Part shown: positions 1-5,739 of the stretch, one piece after another
Layout: every line of letters begins with the position of its first letter
Numbering within the stretch: position 1 is the first letter of the stretch
NCBI GenBank assembly: GCA_964451785.1
Contig: CAYVJG010000059.1
Coordinates: 1 to 9,465 of the forward strand
Length of the DNA: 9,465 nt
Source of the DNA: JAJYSO01 sp964451785
Lineage (GTDB): Bacteria; Bacteroidota; Bacteroidia; Flavobacteriales; Flavobacteriaceae
Direction: 5' to 3'
Translations under genes and position numbers: made by a program
The notes under the pieces: generated by a model
What the model saw: only the letters and a program-made list of their open reading frames with translations
The model's database searches: none
Told to the model about the DNA's origin: nothing

Positions 1-25
1 CCGCAAAAGTGTCTGTATCAGTCAT
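1..25 (-). CDS. start of an unidentified gene, cut by the window edge
   Basis: An ATG at 23-25 on the minus strand opens a frame reading MTDTDTFA before the window ends. It lies 11 bases downstream of the primase-helicase stop codon, the same tight spacing seen between the other genes of this leftward operon, so it is probably the next gene of the element. Only eight codons are visible and no product can be named. In elements of this layout, genes further along could include an integrase or packaging functions, but that is inference. Confidence 0.4.
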
Positions 26-36
26 AGTTTAGGGTT

Positions 37-3006
37 TTAAAATGGTATGCCGTCAGTAAAACTATCGTCATCATCAGGCGCCATGCGTGCGGCTTCTGCA
101 GTACCGCGTATGTATAGCATTTCAGTAACCACCCCGTTATAGCGCATCATAATACGGCCGCTAGCGTCTGCTTTATCCTTAGGATTGAATATATAACCGT
201 GATATTTAGCCCAGCTTTTAAGCGATTTCTTAAAACGTTGTGGGGTGGTTTTATTCAGCTTGGTGCGCAATTTATAATCTTCAAAAGCTTCATCTTTAGA
301 GGTTTCAGCGTTAAGTTTGTCGTTAAAGTAAACGTCCGCCCAGTCTAAAAAGGCATCGCCCATGGTTTGCTTTTGGTTACGCTTGTTGATATGATCCATT
401 GGTGGGTCAATTTTTTCATCACAAGACAAATAAAACTGCAAGCACTCAGCCATGAAGTTGTAAAAATCATTGTACTCTTTTTCATTAAAATCAGAAAACA
501 AAATTTTGCCAAAATCGTCACGCACCGTCCAGTTTTCAAAATGTTCAGCAGTTTTGTAATGGTAATAATCTGAAAAAGAGCAATATAGAATACGACGCTC
601 TGTTGACCCATCTTCGGCACTCCATAAGCCAAAATTGGATGTAAACGCTAATTTTGCAGACTGCTCAAAAGGAATGTAAAAGTTAGGTACATGAGGCGCG
701 CGTACCGCAAAATTTCCTGTTATCTGCGTGTACACTTTTCGAATTGGGAAGTGCGAATCCATATCGTCAAAAATCACATAATCGGTATTTGGCGTTACAT
801 TACCAAGCATGAATTTATCATTATACACTTCGGGATCATTAGCCGCAATGTATTCATAACTCTTAGTAATTTCAGGAATAGCTTTAGCTAGCATTACAGA
901 CTTACCTGTTCCTCCATTACTTTCTGTAATGTCACTTATCTTATGATCCATCGCAAAAACAGCCCAGGACCTATCAGCACGTTTGTATTGATGCAGAAGA
1001 TATCCAATACAAAATATTTTGTTAACCAAATGGTTAACCTGTTCTTGCACTTTGTCTGCAGTTAAGTTTTCTTCGGCAATATTGAATTGGTTAGCGTTGC
1101 GATATTCTTGGCGTTCGGCAAGTATTTTATCGCGGGCTTGCTTATGCTCGAGAGGTGACAAGTTAGTATCTATGGCGTCAATACGATTTTCATAAGGAGC
1201 ATTACCCAGCACCTTCCAGTGTACACGGCTGGTGTTAATCAGGTAATTAAAAAAATGATTGTCGGTTTTTAAAACATCAATCGTCCAGTTACCCATTTCG
1301 TTTTTGGTAATTTTAAAACTCTTATTTTTATTGAGGCTAACGTTTTTGTCTATTATTTTTTCAGCCCAAACAGGTTTTTTGAGTGATTTGTATTGTGTTT
1401 CTAAAACGGCATCTGCTGTTACCGTCCATACCTTGTTTTTGAAAAAAAACCGTTGAAAGTCAGAACCATGATGAACAGTATCAGGTATGTATTCTTTTAT
1501 TTTAGAGAGCTTTTTTTCGGGTAATTTTCCTGTGTCGTGAATGAAATTGAGCAATTTCATAGGATATAATTTTCTACGCACCCAATTTCCCGGATAATTT
1601 TTAACGTCATCAACATATACACGTTTTATGACATTATCTTTTACATGTATAAATTCATGTGGCTCTTTTGAAAATTTCTCTTTTATAACGTAAAATCCTT
1701 CATACTGCAGAAATCTGTAACAGGCTTCACTATTGAATGAATATCGTTTAAAATTTCCCTTACTGTCTTTTATAATATCCCAAAAACGTGTTCTATGTGC
1801 CACGTTACTGTTAATCATCATAGAAAACAACTTACGCAAATAGCTTTCTCCATTTTGATTAAAAGTGACGTTGCAAAAATCGGTCATATCGTTGCGGTAT
1901 TTTTCAACGTATTTACCGTTATTATCTTTTGTCTTATAAGTGTAGCCTTTTAGCCATTCAGGTAGCCAAAGCGTATAAATATCAATGTATTGCATAGCCA
2001 TTTCCACACCCATTTTGTAGCCTGTTTCATCAATATCCGGCACATTTACTACCTTTTTGGCTATTTCATTGAGGCGTTGCCAATTTTCATAGGTCAAAGG
2101 TTCGCTCTCGCTATTTTTCCATACCACATGATAGCCAAGAGAAGATATATTAAGCGCGTCGCGTTCACCACTGGCAATAAGGATACAGTCTAAACGCGTA
2201 TCGGTATCTTCTTCAAGTGTAACACTTTTTCCTTCGCTTTCGTCAACGATTGAAAAAGTATTTAAATCTTGCAGATTTTCTCTTAATTGTTGTTCATACT
2301 CCGCTTCCATTCTATCGACCCCAACCAAATAGGCTTTAGGTTTAGTGCCAACGTAACGGAATTTATAGTCTTTTTTATTGGCAAATGGTTGGTATATTTT
2401 TTGAAAAGCACCACAGTCAAGCAAAAAAATAGGGTAGTTTTCTGTAGCATGCGTAATGATCTGCATAATCTTACCGCGGCATTTCTCATTTTTATGGTTT
2501 TTAGGGTAAGCTTTTACTTGGGTAAATGAGTTTAAAACAGAAAAGCCCAAACGCGCAAGATCATTGCCCGTAACCAAAGGTCCCAATACCTTTAGTGCTT
2601 CCGCGCTTGGGTTTTCATTAATATCATAATAGTAATCGCCGTGCTTTTGTTCGGGTTCAGCAGGTATAAACTCTAACTTAGCAGCTTTGGCCACAACTGT
2701 GCCGCCACTTAGCCCCATAATACCGGCTATATGCTTGCATATATCGCCAAAATTTTCTAATCCTTCCTCTTCTTTAACAAGGTCAAAGCAGCTGTAAGAT
2801 TCGCCACTACCAAAGTCTTTTACGTAGTAACAATCACCTTTTAATGGCGCAATTTTAGCGCTGGGAGTTTTTTCATTGCGAAAAGAAAGCTGAAAATGTT
2901 GAAATTTACCGTTGTGTTCAGCTTGAGGGTAGTAATGCAAAATTACATCAAGACCACAGTTGGTTTCTTCAAGTAATTTTATTTTGTCAAATTTATAGTT
3001 GGGCAT
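37..3006 (-). CDS. Toprim-type primase fused to an SF3-like helicase (element replication protein)
   Basis: This 989-residue protein probably primes and unwinds DNA to replicate the mobile element. Residues about 37-97 align by eye with the DnaG CHC2 domain (FRNEKTPS at 42-49, FDLV at 74-77), but the four zinc ligands appear replaced (L40, R43, D64, S67). A Toprim-like primase core follows, with SGERDAL around E281 and DID at 324-326. Residues about 335-640 match nothing I recognise. The C-terminal third is an SF3/D5-like helicase: Walker A GGTGKS at 698-703, Walker B VIFDD at 744-748, sensor-1 FTSN at 788-791 and a probable arginine finger at RR 804-805. The protein ends in an acidic stretch, DDDDSFTDGIPF, like the SSB C-terminal tip. 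The ATG at 3004-3006 has no Shine-Dalgarno sequence, which is usual for Bacteroidota. It is the main gene of the leftward operon. The primase-helicase call is firm; the type of element is not. Confidence 0.88.
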   Translation of the reverse strand: MPNYKFDKIKLLEETNCGLDVILHYYPQAEHNGKFQHFQLSFRNEKTPSAKIAPLKGDCYYVKDFGSGESYSCFDLVKEEEGLENFGDICKHIAGIMGLSGGTVVAKAAKLEFIPAEPEQKHGDYYYDINENPSAEALKVLGPLVTGNDLARLGFSVLNSFTQVKAYPKNHKNEKCRGKIMQIITHATENYPIFLLDCGAFQKIYQPFANKKDYKFRYVGTKPKAYLVGVDRMEAEYEQQLRENLQDLNTFSIVDESEGKSVTLEEDTDTRLDCILIASGERDALNISSLGYHVVWKNSESEPLTYENWQRLNEIAKKVVNVPDIDETGYKMGVEMAMQYIDIYTLWLPEWLKGYTYKTKDNNGKYVEKYRNDMTDFCNVTFNQNGESYLRKLFSMMINSNVAHRTRFWDIIKDSKGNFKRYSFNSEACYRFLQYEGFYVIKEKFSKEPHEFIHVKDNVIKRVYVDDVKNYPGNWVRRKLYPMKLLNFIHDTGKLPEKKLSKIKEYIPDTVHHGSDFQRFFFKNKVWTVTADAVLETQYKSLKKPVWAEKIIDKNVSLNKNKSFKITKNEMGNWTIDVLKTDNHFFNYLINTSRVHWKVLGNAPYENRIDAIDTNLSPLEHKQARDKILAERQEYRNANQFNIAEENLTADKVQEQVNHLVNKIFCIGYLLHQYKRADRSWAVFAMDHKISDITESNGGTGKSVMLAKAIPEITKSYEYIAANDPEVYNDKFMLGNVTPNTDYVIFDDMDSHFPIRKVYTQITGNFAVRAPHVPNFYIPFEQSAKLAFTSNFGLWSAEDGSTERRILYCSFSDYYHYKTAEHFENWTVRDDFGKILFSDFNEKEYNDFYNFMAECLQFYLSCDEKIDPPMDHINKRNQKQTMGDAFLDWADVYFNDKLNAETSKDEAFEDYKLRTKLNKTTPQRFKKSLKSWAKYHGYIFNPKDKADASGRIMMRYNGVVTEMLYIRGTAEAARMAPDDDDSFTDGIPF

Positions 3007-3033
3007 GATTCTAAATTTTTATTTGGGAACGGA

Positions 3034-3243
3034 TTAAGAATTGGGCTGCATAGCTTCAATACCACGCAATCTTTCATCATTAGCAGCTATGCTGTGCTGA
3101 AAGCTCTCTTTAGTTCGGCGTAAGCTTTCTAATTGTATAATGAGTTTTGAAATGCGCTCATTACACTTATTCACCTGTTGGCGGCCGCGTTCATTTTCAG
3201 CCAGTAGGCGGTGATAGAGGGTGTTTTTTAGGTAGTTACTCAT
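3034..3243 (-). CDS. small helical, probably coiled-coil protein of unknown function (69 aa)
   Basis: I do not recognise this 69-residue protein. It is rich in charged and polar residues (Arg, Lys, Glu, Gln, Asn) with regularly spaced Leu and Ile between about residues 10 and 55, suggesting one long helix or coiled coil. There is no signal peptide or membrane segment. Its ATG (3241-3243) overlaps the TGA of the preceding gene (3240-3242) in an ATGA arrangement, which implies translational coupling. The primase-helicase starts 27 bases downstream. Position suggests an accessory role in replication or control of the element, but nothing in the sequence proves this. Confidence 0.65.
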   Translation of the reverse strand: MSNYLKNTLYHRLLAENERGRQQVNKCNERISKLIIQLESLRRTKESFQHSIAANDERLRGIEAMQPNS

Positions 3244-3407
3244 AGCGCAGGTTTTACAGGTTCAAACAATTGATTTTGGCGCACTTCTAGGCGGCGTTCA
3301 TAATACTGCTTTACGCGGCGGTAGTTACCCACCGTCATAGTGGTGCCTTGTTCTTGCAGCTGGCGGAGTTGAGCTTTTAAAAAAGCTACTTTTTCGGCGG
3401 TTGTCAT
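3240..3407 (-). CDS. small unknown protein (55 aa)
   Basis: This 55-residue protein starts MTTAEKVAFLKAQLRQLQEQ and is not recognised. The first half is a probable amphipathic helix; the second half is basic (NYRRVKQYYERRLEVRQNQ), so nucleic-acid binding is possible but unproven. The frame is open further upstream to 3482, but I place the start at the ATG at 3405-3407. This ATG follows the TAA of the upstream gene (3409-3411) by one base, whereas the longer version would overlap that gene by about 74 bases. The 3' end overlaps the next gene by four bases (ATGA). Very short coupled genes like this are typical of phage-like operons. Confidence 0.6.
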   Translation of the reverse strand: MTTAEKVAFLKAQLRQLQEQGTTMTVGNYRRVKQYYERRLEVRQNQLFEPVKPAL

Positions 3408-3408
3408 A

Positions 3409-3618
3409 TTACTTAGCTCTTTTACGCGCCAACTCATCATAAGATTGATTAAGCGCTTGTTTAATGGTTTCTTTACATTCACTCATCTTTTGATGGTGTT
3501 TCATATCGGTTTTGGTCTGCAATTGGCGCATAAAGTGCATAGCGCCGTCAATCCTATCTAAAGCATCAATAAGGCAATCCTCTGTTAGCTTTAACAAGTG
3601 TTCGGTGTTCTTATCCAT
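3409..3618 (-). CDS. small helical protein of unknown function (69 aa)
   Basis: The product begins MDKNTEHLLKLTEDCLIDAL, looks wholly alpha-helical and ends in a basic ARKRAK tail. No family is recognised. A TTG two codons upstream (3622-3624) is also in frame, but the ATG at 3616-3618 is preferred. The upstream gene ends seven bases before it and the next starts one base after its stop, so it is an internal member of the leftward operon. It could be a small structural or regulatory accessory of the replication module; that is a guess from position. Confidence 0.62.
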   Translation of the reverse strand: MDKNTEHLLKLTEDCLIDALDRIDGAMHFMRQLQTKTDMKHHQKMSECKETIKQALNQSYDELARKRAK

Positions 3619-3625
3619 AATCAAG

Positions 3626-3898
3626 TTATTTAGTGGTTAAAACTTTGACAATGCAAAGTGCTTTTACATAGGTATACCCTTTAATAGGTGCCTGTTTTTT
3701 ATCTTTTATCTCTGTGATTAAAAACTCATCTACACCATTAAAGCTGCTTCTAAGCACCTTATCGCCGGGTTGCAGATTAATATTTTCTTTGTTTCTGACG
3801 TACAAAGAAACAGACACATTTTTTTCATTGATTTTCATGCGTTCTTTCCTGTTAGGCCAAAACACGATAGAAACTGTTGGAGTTTCATAAGTTGCCAT
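3626..3898 (-). CDS. small beta-rich protein of unknown function (90 aa)
   Basis: This 90-residue protein differs from its helical neighbours. It has alternating hydrophobic and polar residues (TVSIVFW, VSVSLYVR, YTYVKALCIVKVL) and a turn-like NLQPGDKV near the middle, which suggest a small beta-barrel or beta-sandwich, perhaps OB-like. No catalytic motif, signal peptide or membrane segment is seen. It starts at the ATG at 3896-3898, five bases after the Cro-like gene ends, so it is the second gene of the leftward operon. A role in binding single-stranded DNA would fit fold and place but has no direct support. Confidence 0.65.
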   Translation of the reverse strand: MATYETPTVSIVFWPNRKERMKINEKNVSVSLYVRNKENINLQPGDKVLRSSFNGVDEFLITEIKDKKQAPIKGYTYVKALCIVKVLTTK

Positions 3899-3903
3899 AA
3901 ATT

Positions 3904-4146
3904 CTAGTTGTTAGTGTTAGACAAAAATTCTACAATATCCCTTAAGGTGTTCATCACCAGCTTACCGGTGGGTGTGGTTTGCGATCTAGCACCTTGACGT
4001 ATTTTTCTAATGGTATCAATTGACAGCTCTACGCCGGTAACACTATTACATCTACACTTAATCATTTCGGCAGTAACCATTTGTAATACATATGCATATG
4101 AGCCATTAAGTAATACTGAATCTTCTTGGGTTTCGTTTTTAGGCAT
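3904..4146 (-). CDS. small Cro-like putative DNA-binding regulator (80 aa), first gene of the leftward operon
   Basis: The 80-residue product starts MPKNETQEDSVLLNGSYAYV. The segment VELSIDTIRKIRQGARSQTT (residues about 41-60) resembles the recognition helix and following turn of a short helix-turn-helix regulator, but the match is loose. Its place as first gene of the leftward operon, opposite an Xre-type gene, is where Cro- or excisionase-like regulators are found. The frame continues upstream to a TTG at 4216-4218, but that start would lie inside the promoter repeats, so the ATG at 4144-4146 is preferred. It probably takes part in the switch with the facing Xre protein. An excisionase or other accessory role cannot be excluded. 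Confidence 0.6.
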   Translation of the reverse strand: MPKNETQEDSVLLNGSYAYVLQMVTAEMIKCRCNSVTGVELSIDTIRKIRQGARSQTTPTGKLVMNTLRDIVEFLSNTNN

Positions 4147-4184
4147 AATTGTTGTTTTTTGGGTTATTGTTCTTTGTTGTTGGT

Positions 4185-4235
4185 ACAAATATAAGTCATT
4201 TTTTGACTTAAAAGACAAATATAAGTCATTTTTTG
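4185..4235. repeat. duplicated 21-bp repeat with operator-like palindrome
   Basis: A 21-bp sequence occurs exactly twice, at 4185-4205 and 4215-4235, 30 bp apart or about three helical turns. Within and after the first copy lies a palindrome, TAAGTCA (4192-4198), 5-bp spacer, TGACTTA (4204-4210). The second copy keeps the left arm but its right arm is degenerate. The arrangement suggests cooperative binding of a dimeric repressor, most simply the Xre protein encoded at 4293-4622. Confidence 0.65.
4186..4223 (-). promoter_or_regulatory. leftward promoter region of the element operon, two -7 boxes
   Basis: On the minus strand TATATTTG occurs twice (plus positions 4186-4193 and 4216-4223), each a perfect match to the Bacteroidota -7 consensus TAnnTTTG. 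The TTTG of the distal box lies 22 bases upstream of the proximal box and could act as its -33 element. Initiation from the proximal box would give a leader of about 30 bases before the ATG at 4146. Both boxes overlap the duplicated repeat, so a bound repressor would block RNA polymerase. Confidence 0.6.
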
Positions 4236-4292
4236 TTATTTAATTTTCAAAATACGAATAAAGAGCTGATAACCAATTAATTATATTTAGGT

Positions 4293-4622
4293 ATGAAAAC
4301 TGAATTGAACGAAATTATAGAAAAAATACGCGTAATACGTGAGAATGGCGGGGATAGCCAAGAAAGCATGGCTGAAAAAATGGGTATCACCCAATCAAAA
4401 TATGCACGTTTTGAACGTGGCACTACAAAAACAGACTTAAACACATTAGTCATTTTTTGTAATGTCGCTAAGATGACCTTAAAGGAGTTTTTTCTTTACC
4501 CTGAAAAACCAAAGTTAGACGATATAAAAGCCCAGCTTACTATAGAATTAAAAAAGGAAAAGAAAGATCAAGTACTTAAACTTGTCTTTGGAGATAACAA
4601 CCTTGAAATATTGAATAAATAA
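4293..4622 (+). CDS. Xre-family helix-turn-helix regulator, likely repressor of the element
   Basis: This 109-residue protein has a canonical HTH_3 domain at about residues 8-62: IRVIRENGGDSQESMAEKMGI supplies the first helices, TQSKYARFERG (33-43) the recognition helix, and TLVIFCNVAKMTLKEFF the closing helices. The tail is a short Lys/Glu-rich helix that may dimerise. There is no peptidase-like domain, so LexA/CI-style self-cleavage is unlikely. It is transcribed away from the Cro-like gene across the repeat-bearing gap and is probably the switch repressor. The ATG directly follows TATATTTAGGT; a TAnnTTTG-like box so close would imply a leaderless message, or the true promoter lies further upstream. 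The next gene begins six bases after its stop. Confidence 0.88.
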   Translation: MKTELNEIIEKIRVIRENGGDSQESMAEKMGITQSKYARFERGTTKTDLNTLVIFCNVAKMTLKEFFLYPEKPKLDDIKAQLTIELKKEKKDQVLKLVFGDNNLEILNK

Positions 4623-4628
4623 AACCAT

Positions 4629-5066
4629 ATGAGTAAATACGATTGGAATATCATAAAAATAAAACAGCTCAATGACAATAATAGAGCAGAAATAGAAGGA
4701 GCAGAATTTGACAAATCTGTTTTTTTAAAAGATGGATTCTTTTTTGATGTTGTTAAACCTGTTTTACAGGACGGTGTAGAGGCTGGAGCTTTTTATAGCG
4801 ATTTGATTATAAATGATTCAAAAAATGATAAGAGAATATCAATTGAAATTCACAGTGACCCCGAGGATATTAACGTAGAAAATATTGATCTTATTTTCAG
4901 ACCTACACGAGATATGTATAATCACACTGAATGTGAAATGGTACTAGATCATTTAAACGCTGGAGTTGGAAGAATTACTACAATAAACAAGATGGATTAC
5001 TACTTATCTGATACAGCCAAAGATGATTTTTTCTTAGAACTTAGAAATTTGTTTGAAATTCTTTGA
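4629..5066 (+). CDS. unknown acidic protein (145 aa), possible cargo or partner of the Xre regulator
   Basis: I do not recognise this 145-residue protein. It starts MSKYDWNIIKIKQLNDNNRA, is clearly acidic, and has no signal peptide, membrane segment or obvious catalytic motif. The middle (SDLIINDSKNDKRISIEIHS, then IDLIFRPT) looks like alternating strands and the C-terminus (DDFFLELRNLFEIL) like an amphipathic helix. It follows the Xre gene by six bases on the same strand, so the two are probably co-transcribed and expressed while the element is dormant. Genes in this place, between repressor and att site, are often cargo such as defence or exclusion functions, or antirepressor or toxin-antitoxin partners. 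No function is assigned. Confidence 0.75.
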   Translation: MSKYDWNIIKIKQLNDNNRAEIEGAEFDKSVFLKDGFFFDVVKPVLQDGVEAGAFYSDLIINDSKNDKRISIEIHSDPEDINVENIDLIFRPTRDMYNHTECEMVLDHLNAGVGRITTINKMDYYLSDTAKDDFFLELRNLFEIL

Positions 5067-5092
5067 TAAAGAATTTCCGAATCAAATAAATA

Positions 5093-5126
5093 GTAATGTT
5101 AACGACATCTGTGTCATCAACATTAC
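5093..5126. repeat. 34-bp imperfect palindrome after the 145-aa gene
   Basis: GTAATGTT (5093-5100) pairs with AACATTAC (5119-5126), and inside it GACA (5104-5107) pairs with TGTC (5112-5115) around a TCTG loop, with matched 3-base internal loops. It starts 27 bases after the stop codon. No T-run follows, so it is a poor intrinsic terminator; a protein-binding site or mRNA 3' stabilising hairpin is as likely. Confidence 0.55.
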
Positions 5127-5155
5127 AAGCTCAAAGTAGCATAGACATATCTAGT

Positions 5156-5319
5156 GTTACAAAACCGTAAAACTTTGTAACAAACTAAAAAACAGCTACT
5201 TACAACGTTTTTTTTGAACTCAAAAATAAGTTTGTAACTTTTGTAACGTTTTGTTACACTTTTGTTACATCGTAAAAGATTGAAAAACAGAATATTATAA
5301 GGATTGTTACAGAGTTACA
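5156..5319. repeat. cluster of eight GTTACA/TGTAAC hexamers (iteron-like)
   Basis: GTTACA occurs at 5156-5161, 5253-5258, 5264-5269, 5306-5311 and 5314-5319. Its complement TGTAAC occurs at 5176-5181, 5233-5238 and 5242-5247. One pair forms an inverted repeat, TGTAAC-GTTTT-GTTACA (5242-5258). Most copies are embedded in T-rich context such as TTTGTAAC or TTTGTTACA. Eight copies in 164 bp is far above chance. The cluster could be an origin recognised by the element's replication protein, integrase arm sites, or a regulator-binding region. Confidence 0.6.
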
Positions 5320-5389
5320 AACTTTCTCTATATTTTATAGTAAAGTAAAAAAAATAATAAAGAATATAAGAGATTTTCGGGTTTGCAAC

Positions 5390-5410
5390 AGGGTTTAAGG
5401 CGTAAACCCT
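5390..5410 (+). terminator. weak terminator-like hairpin
   Basis: AGGGTTTA (5390-5397) and TAAACCCT (5403-5410) form an 8-bp stem with loop AGGCG, followed by TTAAAAAC. The T-run is short, so termination of the rightward Xre transcript here is possible but weak. It may simply be structure within the presumed origin/att region. Confidence 0.3.
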
Positions 5411-5568
5411 TTAAAAACAAGGGATTTCAGCTTTGACAGATTAATATGTAGCAGTTTTTAAAATTTGGGTTTTAACCATTTGGGGGATGGGGGTTTTTTG
5501 AAGCTAGGTAAATAATTACACCCCCTTTATTAAAATGAAATTCCCCAAAAAACCTAATAAAAACAAGG

Positions 5569-5616
5569 CGTGCGGGCGTCCGTGCGGGGATCGACCCGGG
5601 TCAAATATGGGTCAAA
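5569..5616. repeat. GC-rich patch with paired short direct repeats near the att site
   Basis: In otherwise AT-rich DNA, 5566-5602 is strikingly GC-rich. CGTGCGGG occurs at 5569-5576 and 5581-5588 (12 bp apart) and GGGTCAAA at 5598-5605 and 5609-5616 (11 bp apart). A GACCCGGGTC palindrome lies at 5593-5602. Helical-turn spacing next to an att site would suit recombinase or excisionase arm sites; a transfer origin is another possibility. The function is inferred. Confidence 0.4.
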
Positions 5617-5681
5617 ATGACGAAAAATTAAATTACAACAAGCTGATAATGAACTAATTAAAAACTAAAAAACCGCGTTTT

Positions 5682-5705
5682 CGGGTTCGACTCCCGCTCT
5701 GGGCA
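5682..5705 (+). other. tRNA 3'-end fragment, probable att site of the element
   Basis: These 24 bases are a tRNA 3' end without the rest of the tRNA. A T-arm CGGG-TTCGACT-CCCG is followed by the acceptor 3' strand TCTGGGC and discriminator A (5705). The expected T-stem pair 49-65 is broken (T5681 opposite C5697), so tRNA identity stops at about 5682. No D-arm, anticodon arm or matching 5' GCCCAGA is seen upstream. A terminator follows directly. This is the usual trace of an element that inserted into a tRNA 3' end and duplicated the core. The acceptor would suit some Leu or Thr tRNAs, but the isotype cannot be determined here. Confidence 0.7.
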
Positions 5706-5710
5706 CGATT

Positions 5711-5739
5711 ATGAATCCATTTTTGGATTCATTTTTTTT
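5711..5739 (+). terminator. strong intrinsic terminator, probably of the original tRNA gene
   Basis: ATGAATCCA (5711-5719), loop TTTT, TGGATTCAT (5724-5732) form a 9-bp stem followed by seven T. It begins six bases after the tRNA fragment. It probably ended the intact tRNA transcript before the element inserted, and now separates element from chromosome. Confidence 0.8.

Larger units (their letters stand above)
5067..5681. other. non-coding end segment of the element, repeat-rich, no gene seen
   Basis: No credible coding frame spans these 615 bases. They contain a 34-bp imperfect palindrome, a cluster of GTTACA/TGTAAC hexamers, a hairpin at 5390-5410, and G-runs (5482-5486, 5489-5493) that can pair with C-runs at 5521-5525 and 5543-5546. 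A GC-rich patch holding two pairs of short direct repeats lies at 5569-5616. Such a mixture next to an att site fits a replication origin or recombinase/excisionase-binding region; the exact role is unknown. Confidence 0.5.

Noticed and set aside
345..2529. Several open frames of 65-95 codons on both strands inside the primase-helicase gene
   Set aside because: They are overlapped entirely by a long gene with clear domain motifs, their translations are low-complexity or hydrophobic, and none has its own context.
3408..3482. Longer version of the 55-aa protein starting at 3482
   Set aside because: It would overlap the upstream gene by about 74 bases, whereas an ATG one base after that gene's stop gives normal coupling.
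4147..4218. Longer version of the Cro-like protein starting at TTG 4216-4218
   Set aside because: It would place the start inside the promoter/operator repeat; an ATG at 4144-4146 fits the promoter and operon.
4010..4243. Plus-strand frame of 77 codons antisense to the Cro-like gene
   Set aside because: It crosses the promoter repeats and lies opposite a better-supported gene; its Cys/Val/Trp-rich end is an artefact of the repeat sequence.
5156..5319. GTTACA repeats considered as a CRISPR array
   Set aside because: Units are only 6 bp, in both orientations and at irregular spacing, with no uniform spacers and no cas genes.
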